From positions 450,001 to 514,000 of the forward strand of contig OX365954.1 of NCBI GenBank assembly GCA_947247005.1: 64,000 bases of DNA, given 5' to 3'. The DNA is from Spisula solida. Its lineage: Eukaryota > Mollusca > Bivalvia > Venerida > Mactridae. This document shows, piece after piece, positions 1 to 12,188 of the stretch. The notes under the pieces are model-generated. The model saw only the letters and a list, made by a program, of their open reading frames with translations, did no database searches and was not told the origin of the DNA. Both the position numbers and the translations under genes were made by a program. Position 1 is the stretch's first letter; every line of letters starts with the position of its first letter.

Positions 1-1197
1 AAATGTGCAAATTGGTGTGCACATAGCAGAAATAGCCAATACTATTACTATTTCTAATGCAACTGTATTTTGTTAACACAATTGTAATATTTTAAACAAT
101 TGAAACTCATACATAAATAGGAAAGATAACATAATTTACGAAAGTCGTATAATATCGATATAGAAGATTTCCATCGTTGCTCTGCTATGAAAGCTGTCAA
201 TTTTGATCAATATTTTAAGATTACCTTGTTATTGTATTTCCAGTTAATTTGGAATCCTAAACAAAATCCTCTCCTTAAGCATGGTCTGAGAAATCTACAA
301 ATATAGACACTGCGGTATCTGGTATGTTTTAAAGGAGAATACGGGCGCTCTGATTCTTCATGCCATATCGATCTTAAACGGAGTATGGGGAAACACGAAA
401 TAACGGCTTGTCTAACTCACTTGCGAATATTGTGAATGGTTGCCATGGTAACAATTGGAAGCTGTTTAAGGGAGAAGGCGCGCGACGCGTATTATGGCAG
501 CAGACGACAGTCAATTTAAATGACTCAGCAAATTTCTCGTTCTGTATGGACATTGGGTAAAAAATGAGAGTATGATGGAATACATAATACATGTACAAAT
601 ATTGCTGTTATATTCCATAGTGTAGAAAAGATAAGTTCAATTATAGTGAAATAAATAAGGAATAATTTAATACCACGAACAATTATTTATTCCTGTAATG
701 CCTGTCGTTGTTCAATAATATTAGTCGTTTTTCGGGCAATAGTTGAGTACAGGTGATCTTTGTATGCAATCATTTTGAGAAAACATTGACAACAAGTGTC
801 CCAATTTAAATATGCAGTAATTATAATTTCCAGCAATCTAAATGAATGGTATTTTGTGTAAATGCGATGTATTTTGCTAGTTTTTTTGGGGAAAAACGAC
901 CGTGATTACCAGTTTGGAGCAGACAATATATTTACCACATTTGGTCTGCAGCTGCGTGAAGTTTACACGTGATCGACATTCATTTCAATATTAAAATTAA
1001 GTTCTTTTTTTATATTTTTTTAATGTCTAAATGTCATTTCACACTGCTAAGACATCTAGTATCATAAACTATGTGAGTAAAAATAACCTGGTTGGGTTAA
1101 AATAATTATTGTCTTCAGTTCTTAAAATGATCGCCAATTGTAACTAAATTGAATTTTATATTAAATCGTCTTTTGGCTATATTCTCGTTTATTTGCA
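1..1197. other. AT-rich DNA, no gene seen
   Basis: No splice-bounded exon, RNA gene or clear inverted-repeat element was found here. The only open frame, 374-598 on the minus strand, has no recognisable motif. Confidence 0.5.
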
Positions 1198-1198
1198 T

Positions 1199-1387
<189 letters not shown>

Positions 1388-1450
1388 TTCTATTTTTTCG
1401 TTTGACAGAGACAGTCGTAGTGGGTGGCAATTCGGTTTTAACCCTGCCTT

Positions 1451-1586
1451 ATAGGAGAGATCATGTTTGTATACAAAGGTATTCAAACCACCTGTTAGCT
1501 ATTGGTGAATGGCAGGTTTTTATTGTTCATTCATCCAATAGATTGCTGGTGGGCATATTGCATATGAATACGATGATCTCTCCTAT
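1451..1586 (+). mobile_element. 136-bp MITE, family A
   Basis: Begins ATAGGAGAGATCA and ends with its exact inverse TGATCTCTCCTAT. A copy of the same length lies inverted at 20668-20803, and a diverged copy lies at about 20405-20535. There is no coding capacity, so it is a non-autonomous inverted-repeat element. No convincing target duplication was found. Confidence 0.8.
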
Positions 1587-2571
1587 TGGCCAATGACCTT
1601 CGGCTTCGATGTATGCAATAAGTTCTGAAAATGGTGAAGTGTCGTATTAAAGGAAATCAAATCAACTGAGACGATGAGATTAATTATAATACTATCTGTT
1701 AGCAGTGCATTTACCTTGCCTATATATCACCAGTTGCATATTGTGAAACATATACAGTACTGTATGATGTAAAGTTAGTGTTTTTTCATACATTATTATA
1801 TAATAGTTGACAAGTACAATGTAAATATTACTGATGTGAATACGTAGATTGTTGAAACAGGTTGTGTGTTTGTTTAAGTTTAGAATTATCATACTCAGTC
1901 GACATGACCAAACAATGATGTGCAGTTAATATGTTGAAAACATTGCATTTTGTAGTACTGGGATGGTAACATGTTTCGTTGCAGATCATATAACATCATT
2001 CACAAAACATTCACAAAGGAAACTGATTTAAATTAAATAAATAAAATGTGGGCACGTGGCGCAACACAGTAACTGGTACAACAGCTTATCAATTTGTGAC
2101 TGAACTTTTGCGTGGGTATTCTAATACTTGCATTAACATAAGCTTATATGAGATTTGTTTCTTATGTTGCTATTTTGAAGGTTAAATTATATACTTCGCA
2201 ATAAACCGCCAACCACAGTCGAGTCAAATGTCGTTTCCTCACACAATATTGGAAATATAAAACCCGACCACATCAAGATTTGCAAACTTCATCATAATTA
2301 TAAAGTCTTTATTGTCATTATTATTAATTATTCAAACTTCAAACGATTTATTATGTTTGTTTTGTGGAATATGAGATTGAACTTAAATCATACAATACAC
2401 CATGTATCCGAGGATGTTGCATTATTTTTTTTGTAAAATAAAAACTAATATGAATATAAATCAAAGGAACATGCGTATAGAAAGACATCAGGAAATCGTT
2501 ATATTGAGACATCCTGTATAATTATGTGCGTTCAGACGTTCTTTCAAATTTAAGCATATGCCTACTACAGG
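1587..2571. other. Intergenic DNA, nothing recognised
   Basis: No exon, RNA gene or element boundary was recognised. A stretch near 2300-2340 (ATAAAGTCTTTATTGTCATTA) resembles the A/T-rich 3' tails of LINEs in this window, but there is no coding remnant beside it. Confidence 0.45.
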
Positions 2572-2889
2572 GTAGCAATGCCACGTGACTTTTGGCTACA
2601 GTTCCAAGTATACATTTGTAAACATTGGAACACAAATATAGCCATAAGTATTTTATTTCTTCATCGATTTCTATAAAATATACGCCACGCTAAGGTGGGA
2701 ATTATTTACTTTCCATGAAATACTTGATATTTTTTAGCAGCTTGACCGGGTTTTCCAGTACCCTATGAACCTGTATTTTCCATGGTTTCACCGGGTGTTT
2801 GACAAAACGGCACAGCTGCTGAAAGGGATTTTACATTTCATGGAAAGCAAATAAAGTTCCCCTTAGACAAAATCACGTGGTATTGCTAC
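2572..2889 (+). mobile_element. 318-bp MITE, family B
   Basis: The terminal inverted repeats are GTAGCAATGCCACGTGA and TCACGTGGTATTGCTAC, 17 bp with one mismatch. Both halves carry ACTTTCCATGAAAT or its inverse, so the interior is also partly palindromic. A truncated relative lies at about 5600-5816. There is no open frame of note. Confidence 0.75.
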
Positions 2890-3112
2890 ACTGTACTAGC
2901 CGTCTAAATACGCATACTCTTTTGCTACCCGAACCATCGATTGTCTTATGTTCGATGCTTATAGGTGTAGTGTTTATATAGTAGTGAACCTGTTACTTAG
3001 CAAGATTATTCCAGCCTACACTCACTGTTCGTTAATGTCTGGAACAACTACTTGTACCCGGTATCACCCGTAATACATCTCAAATCACAATGGTTTGTAT
3101 CCTTATTATTAT

Positions 3113-3200
3113 TATGTAAGTAAGTTTATTTTCAAAGTATCTATAGGCCAAAGGCCTGTTAAATATACACACATTTCTACGAAACATAGCAAACATGACA
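3113..3200 (-). mobile_element. LINE 3' tail remnant
   Basis: Read on the minus strand, the sequence has GGCCTTTGGCCTATAG, then AAAATAAAC, then TTACTTAC repeats. This order, a small hairpin, an AATAAA-like signal and a short tandem tail, resembles the tails at 26100 and 49938. No coding remnant is attached. Confidence 0.4.
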
Positions 3201-3238
3201 TCAGCAAGTATAAATTAAATATACATATGAAAATATAT

Positions 3239-3550
3239 CTACGCAGACATATGCCTGCTACATCGACTTGAAATGAGCTGTGTTAAGTTGGCTCGACATA
3301 CGACTTTCAAAAAGTCCCATGTCATGCTGCAAGACATTCCGAACGACATTGGACGATATGCAAACAAATCGATTGTCCTTCTGTACGGCGTATACGACAT
3401 TTGACGACATTTGACGACATTGAAATAAATCAAATGTCGTGCTGCAAGACATAGGACAACGCGCAACATTCGAAATGCATCAGCATATCCCAATGACGAC
3501 ATACGAAATAGCCTACGTAAGAAAATCAGAAAAGGTCGAGCCGACATCAC
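3239..3550. repeat. Degenerate short-period array rich in CGACAT
   Basis: The motif CGACAT or its inverse ATGTCG recurs about ten times. Near 3395-3425 it is spaced 10-11 bases apart (ACGACATTTGACGACATTTG). The flanking ATTGAAATAAATCAAAT forms a small palindrome. Overlapping minus-strand open frames (103 and 64 codons) are by-products of the repetition. The texture resembles the 21-bp periodic arms of the foldback element at 18214-20207, but homology is not shown. Confidence 0.4.
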
Positions 3551-4224
3551 ACATCTGTTGAGATGTTAAGTTCGAAACCATGCATGCAGTTTGCAATCTA
3601 ATACCACAAACATTATTATTTAACGCAATTGTCAAATACTAGTAGATGACTGTACAGAATATACTAAATATGTATTATAGATGATAATATGACTGTGCAC
3701 TACAGATTAAAACACTTGCCTTTCACCATTCAACGTTTAGGATGGTATCCATTTAAATTCACGTACAAATGTATATGATTTTAGTGAAAATGAAGAAAAC
3801 GAAATCACAGTCTGTTAAAATACACTAAATACACACCATCGCATCTCACAACTCACATACTTTCTATTAACAAATATAAAAATATACTCTATTACCCAAC
3901 AAGTACATTTATAGTATTGTCTGTTTGCTGTGTTCTGTGACCGCTAAATACGTTCAAACTCATGTACGTTATTTTAAACTTGGGACTCGATATCTAGGAG
4001 TTTGATACAGAAAGCGAGAATATCGTTCTTTTCCGTGTGTTTGTCCTGATTAAAGCACGAAGTTTTATTAATGTGCGTGAAAGTAAATGTTAAATATATG
4101 TTCGGCAAATTGGACTTCATTCTGATCACCTCGGCCTTGTGTATATTTACCGGAGATAAACGGAAATGACCGAGCTTTCACGATTGATTGGACTTTAGAT
4201 CATATAATATAAGCATGTTATATG
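3551..4224. other. Intergenic DNA, nothing recognised
   Basis: No exon, RNA gene or repeat was recognised in this AT-rich stretch. Confidence 0.45.
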
Positions 4225-5263
4225 TATGCCCCCCATCTTTGATGAGGGGGTATATTGCTTTGCACATGTCTGTCGGTCGGTCTGTCGGTCGGTCTGTCGG
4301 TCGTATAAAATAGTTTCCGTTCAATAACTCAAGAACGCTTTGACCTAGGATCTTCAATCTTTCAATGGAGGATGGTCAGCAACAGTAGATGGCCCCTATT
4401 GATTTTGAGGTTAGAAGGTCAAAGGTCAAGGTCACTGTGACCTTCACTATTTCTGACTATTCAAATGGTTTCCGTTCAATAACTCAAGAACGCTTTGACC
4501 TAGGATCTTCAAACTTTACATGAAGGTCGGTCAGCAACATTTAATGACCCCTATTGATTTTGAGGTCAGTAGGTCAAAGGTCACGGTCACTGTGACCTTC
4601 ACCATTTCTGACTATTTAAATGATTTCCGTTCAATAATTCGAGAACGCTTTGACCTAGGATCTTTAAACTTTACATGGAGGTTGGTCAGCAACAGTAGAT
4701 GACCCCTATATATTTTGAGATTAGTAGGTCAAAGGTCAAGGTCACTGTGACCTTCACCATTTCTGACTATTTAAATGGTTTCCGTTCAATAACTCGAGAA
4801 CGCTGTAACCTAGGATCTTTAAACTTTACATGAAGGATGGGCAGCAATAGTAAATGACTCCTATTGATTTTGAGGTTATTAGGTCAAAGGTCAAGGTCAC
4901 TGTGACCTTCACCATTTCTGACTATTTAAATGGTTTCCGTTCAATAACTCAAGAACGCTGTGACCAAAGATCTTTAAACTTTACATGGAGGATGGTCAGC
5001 AACAGTAAATGACCCCTATTGATTTTGAGGTCAGTAGGTTAAAGGTCAAGGTCACTGTGACCTTCACTATTTCTGACTATTCAAATGGTTTCCGTTCAAT
5101 AATTCAAGAACGCTTTGACCTAGGATCTTTAAACTTTACATGCAGGTTGGTCAGCAACAGAAGATGACCTCTATTTTGAGGTCAGTAGGTCAAAGGTCAC
5201 TGAGACCTTCACCATTTTTGACTATTGGGCTGTCATGGGGGCATACGTGTTTTACAAACATCT
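4225..5263 (+). mobile_element. ATGCCCCC-bounded element with six 155-bp tandem units
   Basis: The left end has ATGCCCCCCATCTTTGATGA followed by a TCGG/TCTG microsatellite. The right end has TCATGGGGGCATACGTG and TTTTACAAACA. Between them a unit starting GTTTCCGTTCAATAACTC repeats at 4313, 4468, 4623, 4778, 4933 and 5088, a spacing of exactly 155 bp each time; the last unit is shortened. Each unit contains AGGTCAAAGGTCAAGGTCAC. A second copy at 57952-58205 has the same ends around one unit, which shows that the tandem part expands and contracts. Known bivalve elements of the pearl type have this layout; membership is an inference. The open frames inside are repeat artefacts. Confidence 0.8.
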
Positions 5264-5599
5264 CTTGTTATAATGTTTGTGATATTTGTTCATGCTTATT
5301 GAAGCACATTTCATACGTCCGTACCTCAAAAGGTGGTTTCATATTACATCCCATTATAAAACCAAGGTATGGAAACTTTAATTGGTTGATAACTAGTTTT
5401 ATTACATATATTCCATTTGTTATTATAAAAAATATATATATCTAAGTAGTGAAATTGAGCTATAAACACCAACTCTAATGTTGGATAGTCTACGGCCAAC
5501 GTTACATACGAGTATACCATCACTTTTTCCGTTCTGTCTGTCATAGATGGGTGTCTGCTTCATTGTGGAACACTATGATAAATGTTACATAGTCAGTGT

Positions 5600-5816
5600 G
5601 GAACAATATGGTAAACCTACATTTTCCACGGTTTCACAAGGTGCTTGACAAAGAGAAAGATCTTATATTTCATGGAAAGCAAATAATTTCCACTTAGCGT
5701 GGCATATATTTCATAGTAGTCGATGAAGAAATAAAATACTTGAGGCTATTTTTTGTGTTCCAATGTTGACAAATTTCGTCTAAGACCTACAGCCAAAAGT
5801 TACGTGGTATTGCTAC
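5600..5816. mobile_element. Truncated copy of MITE family B
   Basis: The right end TTACGTGGTATTGCTAC and the interior ATTTCATGGAAAGCAAATAA match the element at 2572-2889. The GAGGCTATTTTTTGTGTTCC part matches that element's left half in inverse. The left terminal repeat is not recognisable. Confidence 0.6.
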
Positions 5817-6116
5817 TTTGTAGTTTGTGACTAACTCTTTCTGTAACGGAACCTTTTAATAGGGGAATATAATGTTGATAGTATTGTTAATAATGTGAAC
5901 GATATAATTGTCGCTAATATACCGGTTTGTATTCCTATACCGGTATCTCAGTAGATTTGTATTCCCTGTTTCATATTGATCAACATTGATGGCAAAGCTG
6001 TTTTACTATATGATATAAAGAGTAATAATTGTATATAATTCCAGGCCAATTCGATAAGCATAACACATACACAATAGGGAATTCTCTCTATCTAAGCGGC
6101 TAAACTGTTGGGTATT

Positions 6117-6894
6117 GTTTTATTAAAGCACTTACGGATGTCGTAAAGTTACGCACACGTTTAGATTCTTCATACTTCTTGAACAACTACACATTAGGAG
6201 CATACTTGTATGTGGTTTGAAGGAATGCATTTTGCAACAGTTAATGAATTACATAGGGTTTAAAGGACATGGTTCATTTAGGGCTTTTAATTTAACCCTG
6301 AGTTTTGTCAAAAAATAAAAATGCATGTTCCGATAACTCTGTCCTTTATTTATAATAACCTTACACTGTCTTTAAAAAATAAGCAATATATCACAATTGC
6401 CCTTATAATTATTATGTCGACAAATCTACAGAAAATATGTCATGTTAAGCAAAAATGTAATTATTAGCCATTTTCATGGCTTTTCATGACGCCAACCTTT
6501 AAAACAACCACAATGGTATGCTTGCTACACTTTAATGTTTTGTACATGTACATAAAGTTTTGAAGAACATTGGCTATGTAAAAGAATAAAAGTGTAGCAA
6601 GACAGGCATCGTGTTTTTGGATTTTTTTACGTCATGTAATAGTCATGAAAATGGTCAAACATGATAGTTTAAGCAAAACATGACATATTCTTTGCTTTTG
6701 TCAACTGATTACTAGGAAAATTGTGATATTTATGCTTTTTACACAGGAAATGTAGGTTATTTGAATTATAGGACAAATTACTAGGTACATGTACATGAAT
6801 TATTTTTAAATCACAGGGACAAATTAAGCCAATAGTGAAACCTTGCAGTATTTTGAGCGTAATTCTAATCTTACCGTAAGTGCTTTGATAAAAT
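6117..6894. mobile_element. About 778-bp inverted-repeat element, no transposase seen
   Basis: Left end TTTTATTAAAGCACTTACGG; right end CCGTAAGTGCTTTGATAAAA. These are inverse over about 20 bp with one difference. The interior is AT-rich and holds no long open frame. Pieces of the interior (AAATCACAGGGACAAATTAA near 6810) recur in diverged form near 14600, so it belongs to a repeated family. Confidence 0.6.
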
Positions 6895-7327
6895 AGTCTG
6901 TACAGGTATCATAAACAAATGGTTTCAATAACAAGTGTCAACTATGAGTTGTGCATGTGTTTATGTATTGGAAACATTAGCTTAACGTCAGTATTTGTGA
7001 CAAAAGGTTTCTTCAACTTAAATTGTATTGGTTAAACAAGTAACTGTATGTAGTCATTTATCCAGAGACCACTTATGTAAGTAACGTCACGATAAATGGC
7101 AAACAGACTATACAGTATCACACACAATTTTGACTGTCGTTTATAAATATCCTACATATAGCCTATACTTCACTTGACAAAGTACTTACTTTTATTATGT
7201 ACGTTTTATATATCAGAGAATCAATGATAACTCATGCCTTGGTGATTTTATATTACACACGGTGATAGATGAATGAATCACGAAGTAGGTGTAATAATTT
7301 CGGACTACCCGGATTCAGATATTACCC

Positions 7328-7771
7328 AGGGGCATGTTCGTAGCGTCTGTTCCGCACACTGTGCGGGATGTTCTACTCCGAACAACTTACGAACAAAACG
7401 GAACTGTCCTGCACAGTGTGCCGAATGTTCTACTCCAAACACCTTACGAACAAAACGGAACAGAAAGTAAAATGTTTAAGACGACCAAAATTGTAGTTGC
7501 AGCCGTAATATTGGAGAAAAAAATATGCATAACGATATATTTGAATGTGACTATTTGTCCGCAATGCCCCATAATTGGAAAATAAATTTATTATATTCTA
7601 TTTTATGACACAAGCGACCATTGTTCTTGCTGTAATCACGTGACTGTTCTGGCTGCACCACCTCTGTGGCGGGCACAGAAAGAACATGTTCCGAACAGTG
7701 TTCCGGTTTGTTCGTAAGTGTGTTCCACTGTCCGGAATGTGCGGAACAGCGTTCCGAACAGGCCCCTTGTA
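7328..7771. mobile_element. About 444-bp inverted-repeat element with internal duplication
   Basis: The outer ends AGGGGCATGTTCGTAGCG and CGTTCCGAACAGGCCCCT are imperfect inverses. Inside, a ~62-bp unit with TTACGAACAAAACGGAAC is tandemly doubled near 7345-7470, and its inverse (GTTCCGGTTTGTTCGTAAG) lies near 7700. Short open frames in this region follow the repeat and are not considered genes. Confidence 0.6.
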
Positions 7772-7799
7772 ACCAAAAAATGGATAAACCTACACGTTT

Positions 7800-8045
7800 T
7801 GTGCCCCCACACTTATTTATAAGTGGGGCATATAGCACAGATGCTGTCCATCCGTCCGTCCGTCTGTACGTACGTCCGTACGTTACGCAAATCTTGTGTG
7901 TTGAAACTGCTGGGTGGAATTTCTTCAAACTTTCACAGATGAATTACCACAACGTCTTGATGACCGTAAAGGATGCTGCGTCCAATTTTACCAGAGTTAT
8001 GGCCCTTTTTTATGTTAATCTTATTTTGTGGGAGGGAGTGTGGTG
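7800..8045 (+). repeat. Dispersed repeat with GCCCCCAC hairpin and CGTC microsatellite
   Basis: Begins with a hairpin (GCCCCCACACTTATTTATAA then GTGGGGC), followed by a CCGT/ACGT run at 7850-7880 and the block TGGAATTTCTTCAAACTTTC. The arrangement parallels the start of the element at 4225 (hairpin ends, then a tetranucleotide run). No coding capacity. Confidence 0.45.
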
Positions 8046-8087
8046 GAATTAAGATTTCAAACACTAGTATTTTCTAGAATAATAATA

Positions 8088-8373
8088 AGTGAGCGAGTTT
8101 AGCTGACTTACGAGGGTAAACTCGATTAACTAGAGTTGCAGCAAAACGAGTCGAGTTTCTACTCTCGAGTGAACTCGAGTGTACTAAAGTTCAACCCAGC
8201 TGCGAGGCTGTAGTTCCAATCGGGACACCTCGGACAAAATCTTACGAATCACATGCTTGTTTACCCTGTAGTTTAACTCTTTTCATTTTGCTGAAGAGCT
8301 CCAAGAGTTAATTTAGTTTTAGATTCCTACGTCACTAGAGTTAACTCTTGTAGGACAGCTGAACTCGCTCAGT
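8088..8373. mobile_element. 286-bp MITE, family E
   Basis: Left end AGTGAGCGAGTTTAGCTGAC, right end ACAGCTGAACTCGCTCAGT, inverse with a few differences over about 24 bp. The flanks show ATAATA on both sides, a possible 6-bp target duplication, although the left flank is itself an AAT repeat. The interior has several further ACTCGAGT-type palindromes. Confidence 0.65.
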
Positions 8374-8402
8374 ATAATACAGACTCTAACGCACCTTATA
8401 TG

Positions 8403-9760
8403 GACCAATGGTTGATCTGTTGTCTGCGGTGAGCGTCATAGCCTGCCAATCTTCCTCCATCCTCAGTTAGGCGCCTGCACATCCTCGATATTTCGCCATA
8501 GACTAATATATCTAGTTGCAGGTGGGGCCACCGTTCCAACGGTGTGGAGGTCGATAACTTCCAGCTCTTCTCCTCACGTCTGAGCCACAGCCAGCTAGAC
8601 GCACGTTCTGAAGCTTGGCTTAGTCTCTGGATAAGTCTACGTCTATCCCTGCCATTAGTTTCGATCGCTGACATCTTGTTTACCAAGGTACTGTTAACTC
8701 TATCGTGATGAGTTTCTTCCCTGACTCTGACAACAGTACAATGAATGGTCTCAAGTTAGTCTAGGCAACACTTGGGAAGGCAAGCTTCTTTCCAAGATCT
8801 AACCTGTTGTTCTGTCTAGAATTGATGGTCTCTGGGGCGACTGTGTCTTTGCTGTTTCACCTGGTTTCACGAAGCTAATCTGTTGTCGCTGTTGGTTACT
8901 CCTACGTTCCTTCCTCTTCCAGCCAGTCAGCCACTTCTCTGTGGACAGTGTCATGACGCCATGTGTATCTGCCTTGTGTCATTGCTGTAGAACAAGAAAA
9001 AAGAACATGTTCTAGAGTGCCAGGACGATCACATAGATAACATGTTGGATCTGTAATGAGTAGGAGGTAGTGAACCGACATGAGAAGGAAGGAGAGCCCC
9101 AGTGATTCATACTTCCAGATGTCATCCCAGGTCAGCTTCCTGTCTACGGTGTTCAACGTAGTCCATGCTCCCTGTGCTCTCATCTTTACCGCTCTAGCCT
9201 GTCTTGTGTTTTCTTCTGTTTTCCTGACTTCTGCCTATATCATGGCACGCCTCTCTTTCTGGTCTGCCCGGCTCCACAGAAGTGTTTTTGTTGCACCAAT
9301 CCCTTGCGGTAATTCCCACAATATCCTTGTCCTTGAGTGAGCTTCACAGTCTCTGCCGCTGACCACTTCCTGCCTGTGCGGGTAAAAATCCCTGCTTGCC
9401 GGATTTGCTCGTCTTGGGAGTCTCTGAGAGTAAGCACCAATCTTGTTTTGGCTGTTTTGAATTCCTCCACCAATGCGGAAAGTGGGAGTTGAAGCATGTT
9501 GCTCTTCCCATGAAGTCCTACACTGGAGAAACTGGGAGGTATTCCTAGCCACTTACGGAGGTGTCTGCTAGTAACCCTCTCTAAGGCTTCAACTGTCAAG
9601 TTGGTACCTCATACAGCATCATTGGCCAGATAAGCCTTGGAAGTAAGGCATGTTGGTAAATCCAGGCTTTGAACTTCCCAGGATGGTTGGTATTGTCGAT
9701 CTTCTTCAATCCGTCTTTCACCTGCTTCTCAAGCATCTTGACATTGTCTCCATTTTGAAG
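8403..9760 (-). pseudogene. Decayed non-LTR retrotransposon, C-terminal part
   Basis: Read on the minus strand, conserved-looking protein blocks follow each other in several frames. First comes a block with HPGKFKAWIYQH and LLPRLIWPMMLYEVP (9760-9610), then LRKWLGIPPSFSSVGL (9590-9500) and TGRKWSAAETV (9390-9350). A CxxC-H-C knuckle with CYLCDRPGTLEHVLFSC follows (about 9045-8990), then QISFVKPGETAKTQSPQRPS (about 8885-8830) and ASSWLWLRREE (about 8610-8575). These match, from memory of the family, the region after the reverse transcriptase in a widespread invertebrate non-LTR element. Stops and frame changes break it everywhere, and the polymerase core is absent. It is a dead fragment. Confidence 0.65.
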
Positions 9761-9779
9761 GCTTGTGACGGTTTATTTA

Positions 9780-10002
9780 TATGCCTTTTTATAAAACAAA
9801 TACAAGAATTAGTGGGGATTGAACGTAAAATGTTATTCCTAATTCAAATACTAAAGGCTTTAGCATTTGAAACTTTCTGCTCTGCCAACTTCGCTATGTT
9901 GGCAAGTTGTCTGTCTTGTGTAGCCTACTAAAGAGTTGGTATGCATGTTTATGTGATAGACTTCGTATATAAACAAATAGTCAGATTATCGAAATCGGTC
10001 TA
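9780..10002. other. Short intergenic segment, nothing recognised
   Basis: AT-rich sequence between the LINE remnant and the next element. No motif was recognised. Confidence 0.4.
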
Positions 10003-11118
10003 TACGAGGGACATTCAAAAATAAACAGGACTATATTGTCATACTATCGGTTCAATAAGTAATACTAATGAGGGAACTATCCCATTCAAAGAATAGGGAT
10101 GCTTGTGTTTTATATGATAGAATAGATACCTTCAATCAATAGTATAAGACTTGAAATTCCATATCGCCTCGTTATTCGAGTGGATAAGCATGCTGCTATT
10201 ATACCTCTGATTTTGTTGAGATTTTGTCCAATCTCGCTACTCGATCGACACCCATCCAAGTTACATACATTTTAAAGTTTTTATCTTTTTACAAGTGCCT
10301 TATTTTGTATTTGTAACTAATATACAAAAAAGATACACCTACTAATGTATGTAGATACAAAAATGTATATGTGTGTGTTATGTTTCCATTCTTAATCTAT
10401 CAAGTTGTATCTTTTCAATATTTATTTATATCTACAGTACAATAATCATACAATTATTATGATATATTTACTGCAACATAAAAAATATCATTTGAAGTAT
10501 CGATATTTTGACTATGTCCCGGTAACTGACGTCACAAACGTTCTTGTGTTTTCTATTACTGCCCTATCTTATGCGTCTGAACAACCATCCCTATGACGTT
10601 TAAATGTCTTAGTTAAACTAACTAACGACTTGTAGGACTTTATCCTATTGTAGTTACGATAATTGCATACGATGACGAGGGCATCTCATCTTGCTGTTGA
10701 CAGAATTTGGTGTTTGTCCGTTTTCCTTACGTCCTGGTCACGTCACTTTTACGTTACGACTTTGTCAGTCCTGGAGTTCAAGTACTGATTATGTCAGCAC
10801 CTAACGTTCATATGTGTTCATTTTTGCTGACACTGCCCAGCATGTTAATGTTGTGGCGATGTATAAAAACTATCGATAGGGTAGTATAAAAGATACATCT
10901 CATAACGTAGTCGACATCAATGGTTATTGATGGGCTGCACCGGGTGCGTGTTACTATGGTTTCAAAATTGACTATTATGAACAGACGTTTTAGTGTTGCA
11001 TATAAATCGGATGTCGACTTTTCGCAATTGATTTCCGATTCAAGATTTTGTAACAATATTTGTATAAAATTAAAAACTGATCCAATGAGGGCCCTGTTTA
11101 TTTTTGAACGTCCCTCGT
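10003..11118. mobile_element. Tc1/mariner-like inverted-repeat element without transposase
   Basis: Left end ACGAGGGACATTCAAAAATA then AACAGG; right end CCTGTTTA then TTTTTGAACGTCCCTCGT. These are inverse over about 28 bp with two or three differences. Termini beginning ACGAGGG with a TTCAAAAATA block are typical of mariner-type elements, and a second family at 58931 has similar ends. No transposase was recognised; the 132-codon minus-strand frame at 10808-11206 overlaps the right terminus and has no DDE-type motif that I can see. Confidence 0.55.
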
Positions 11119-11867
11119 TTGTGGCGCCATCTCCCACCAGACGTCTTACAGCGGCAAAAAATTCTGACGACTGTGATGAGACTGATAGCCTGAGGTTTGT
11201 CTTCAAATTCTGCTAAAACCATTTACAAATGTATTAAATGAACTTACATGTATTCACAAATAAGCATTTTACTCTGATACTGTAAGCTAGACTGAATATC
11301 TGCTTTGGGATGCATTACTAAATCAACATGTTTGTCATAAAACCGACATGGTTAAACGATGTAAATAAAGATAAACGTATATCACCAGAAAGCGGAATCG
11401 TACAATACAAGTATACATGACTTCACCTAACAAACATTAAATGTCTCTGAGACCGTTCGATAGTTTGTAATCGCATCCATGTAATCGTTTTTGGGGATTT
11501 GCGGCCGGGGATAAATCCCATATTATATATTATAACCAACAACATGAAACATGTATAGAATTTATTGTCAACTACTAGTATCTATCACGTGTAATACTCA
11601 TAAAGGGAAGTAACACAAATCAAATAGGCAATACTCTCTGTCAGTGTGTCAGTGCTTACGTCCCATTAAACATCTGAACACTAAGACCACTCATTCAAGT
11701 AGCCGACACTGACATTCGCAAGAAAACCTCAAGCGGGTGCATCCTCTAGTGTTGACCCACTGTCCTACGTATTTAAGTGATTTTTATTCAAATGTCCGCG
11801 TAACAATGTTCTTGTTTAACCACCAGAAAAGTTGAAAATCCACCACACATTGTCAGTGACCTTTTCA
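11119..11867. other. Downstream flank of the minus-strand gene, nothing recognised
   Basis: AT-rich DNA between the transposon and the 3' end of the membrane-protein gene. It could include that gene's 3' untranslated region and polyadenylation site, but none is clear. Confidence 0.4.
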
Positions 11868-12188
11868 TGAAGTAATCAACTTATGACGCTCCCTTAGTTC
11901 GTTCTAGGACAAAGTAAGAATGTTCCGATTCAACCGGTGAAAGGGGTGTGATTGGTCCAATGTTGACATATTCATGACGTGATCAACTTATGACGCTTCC
12001 TTAGTTTTTTCTAGGACAAAGTAAGAATGTTCCGATTCAACCGGTGAAAGAGGTGTGATTGGTCCAATGTTGACATATTCATGACGTGATCAACTTATGA
12101 CGCTTCCTTAGTTTTTTCTAGGACAAAGTAAGAATGTTCCGATTCAACCGGTGAAAGAGGTGTGGTTGGTCCAATGTGGTCATAATTA
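11868..12188 (-). repeat. Three 107-bp tandem copies of a C-terminal coding segment
   Basis: The marker AGGACAAAGTAAGAATG starts at 11906, 12013 and 12120, a 107-bp spacing. On the minus strand each copy encodes IGP-[TI]-TPLSPVESEHSYFVLE and then a stop. Only the copy at about 12188-12095 is in frame with the membrane-protein gene. The other two lie behind its stop codon and, because 107 is not a multiple of three, in other frames. They have YVNIGP where the coding copy has YDHIGP. The two lower-coordinate spacer segments are nearly identical, which points to a recent duplication. Confidence 0.85.

Noticed and set aside
7551..8052. 125- and 128-codon open frames on opposite strands
   Set aside because: They cross an inverted-repeat element and a dispersed repeat; no recognisable motif on either strand.
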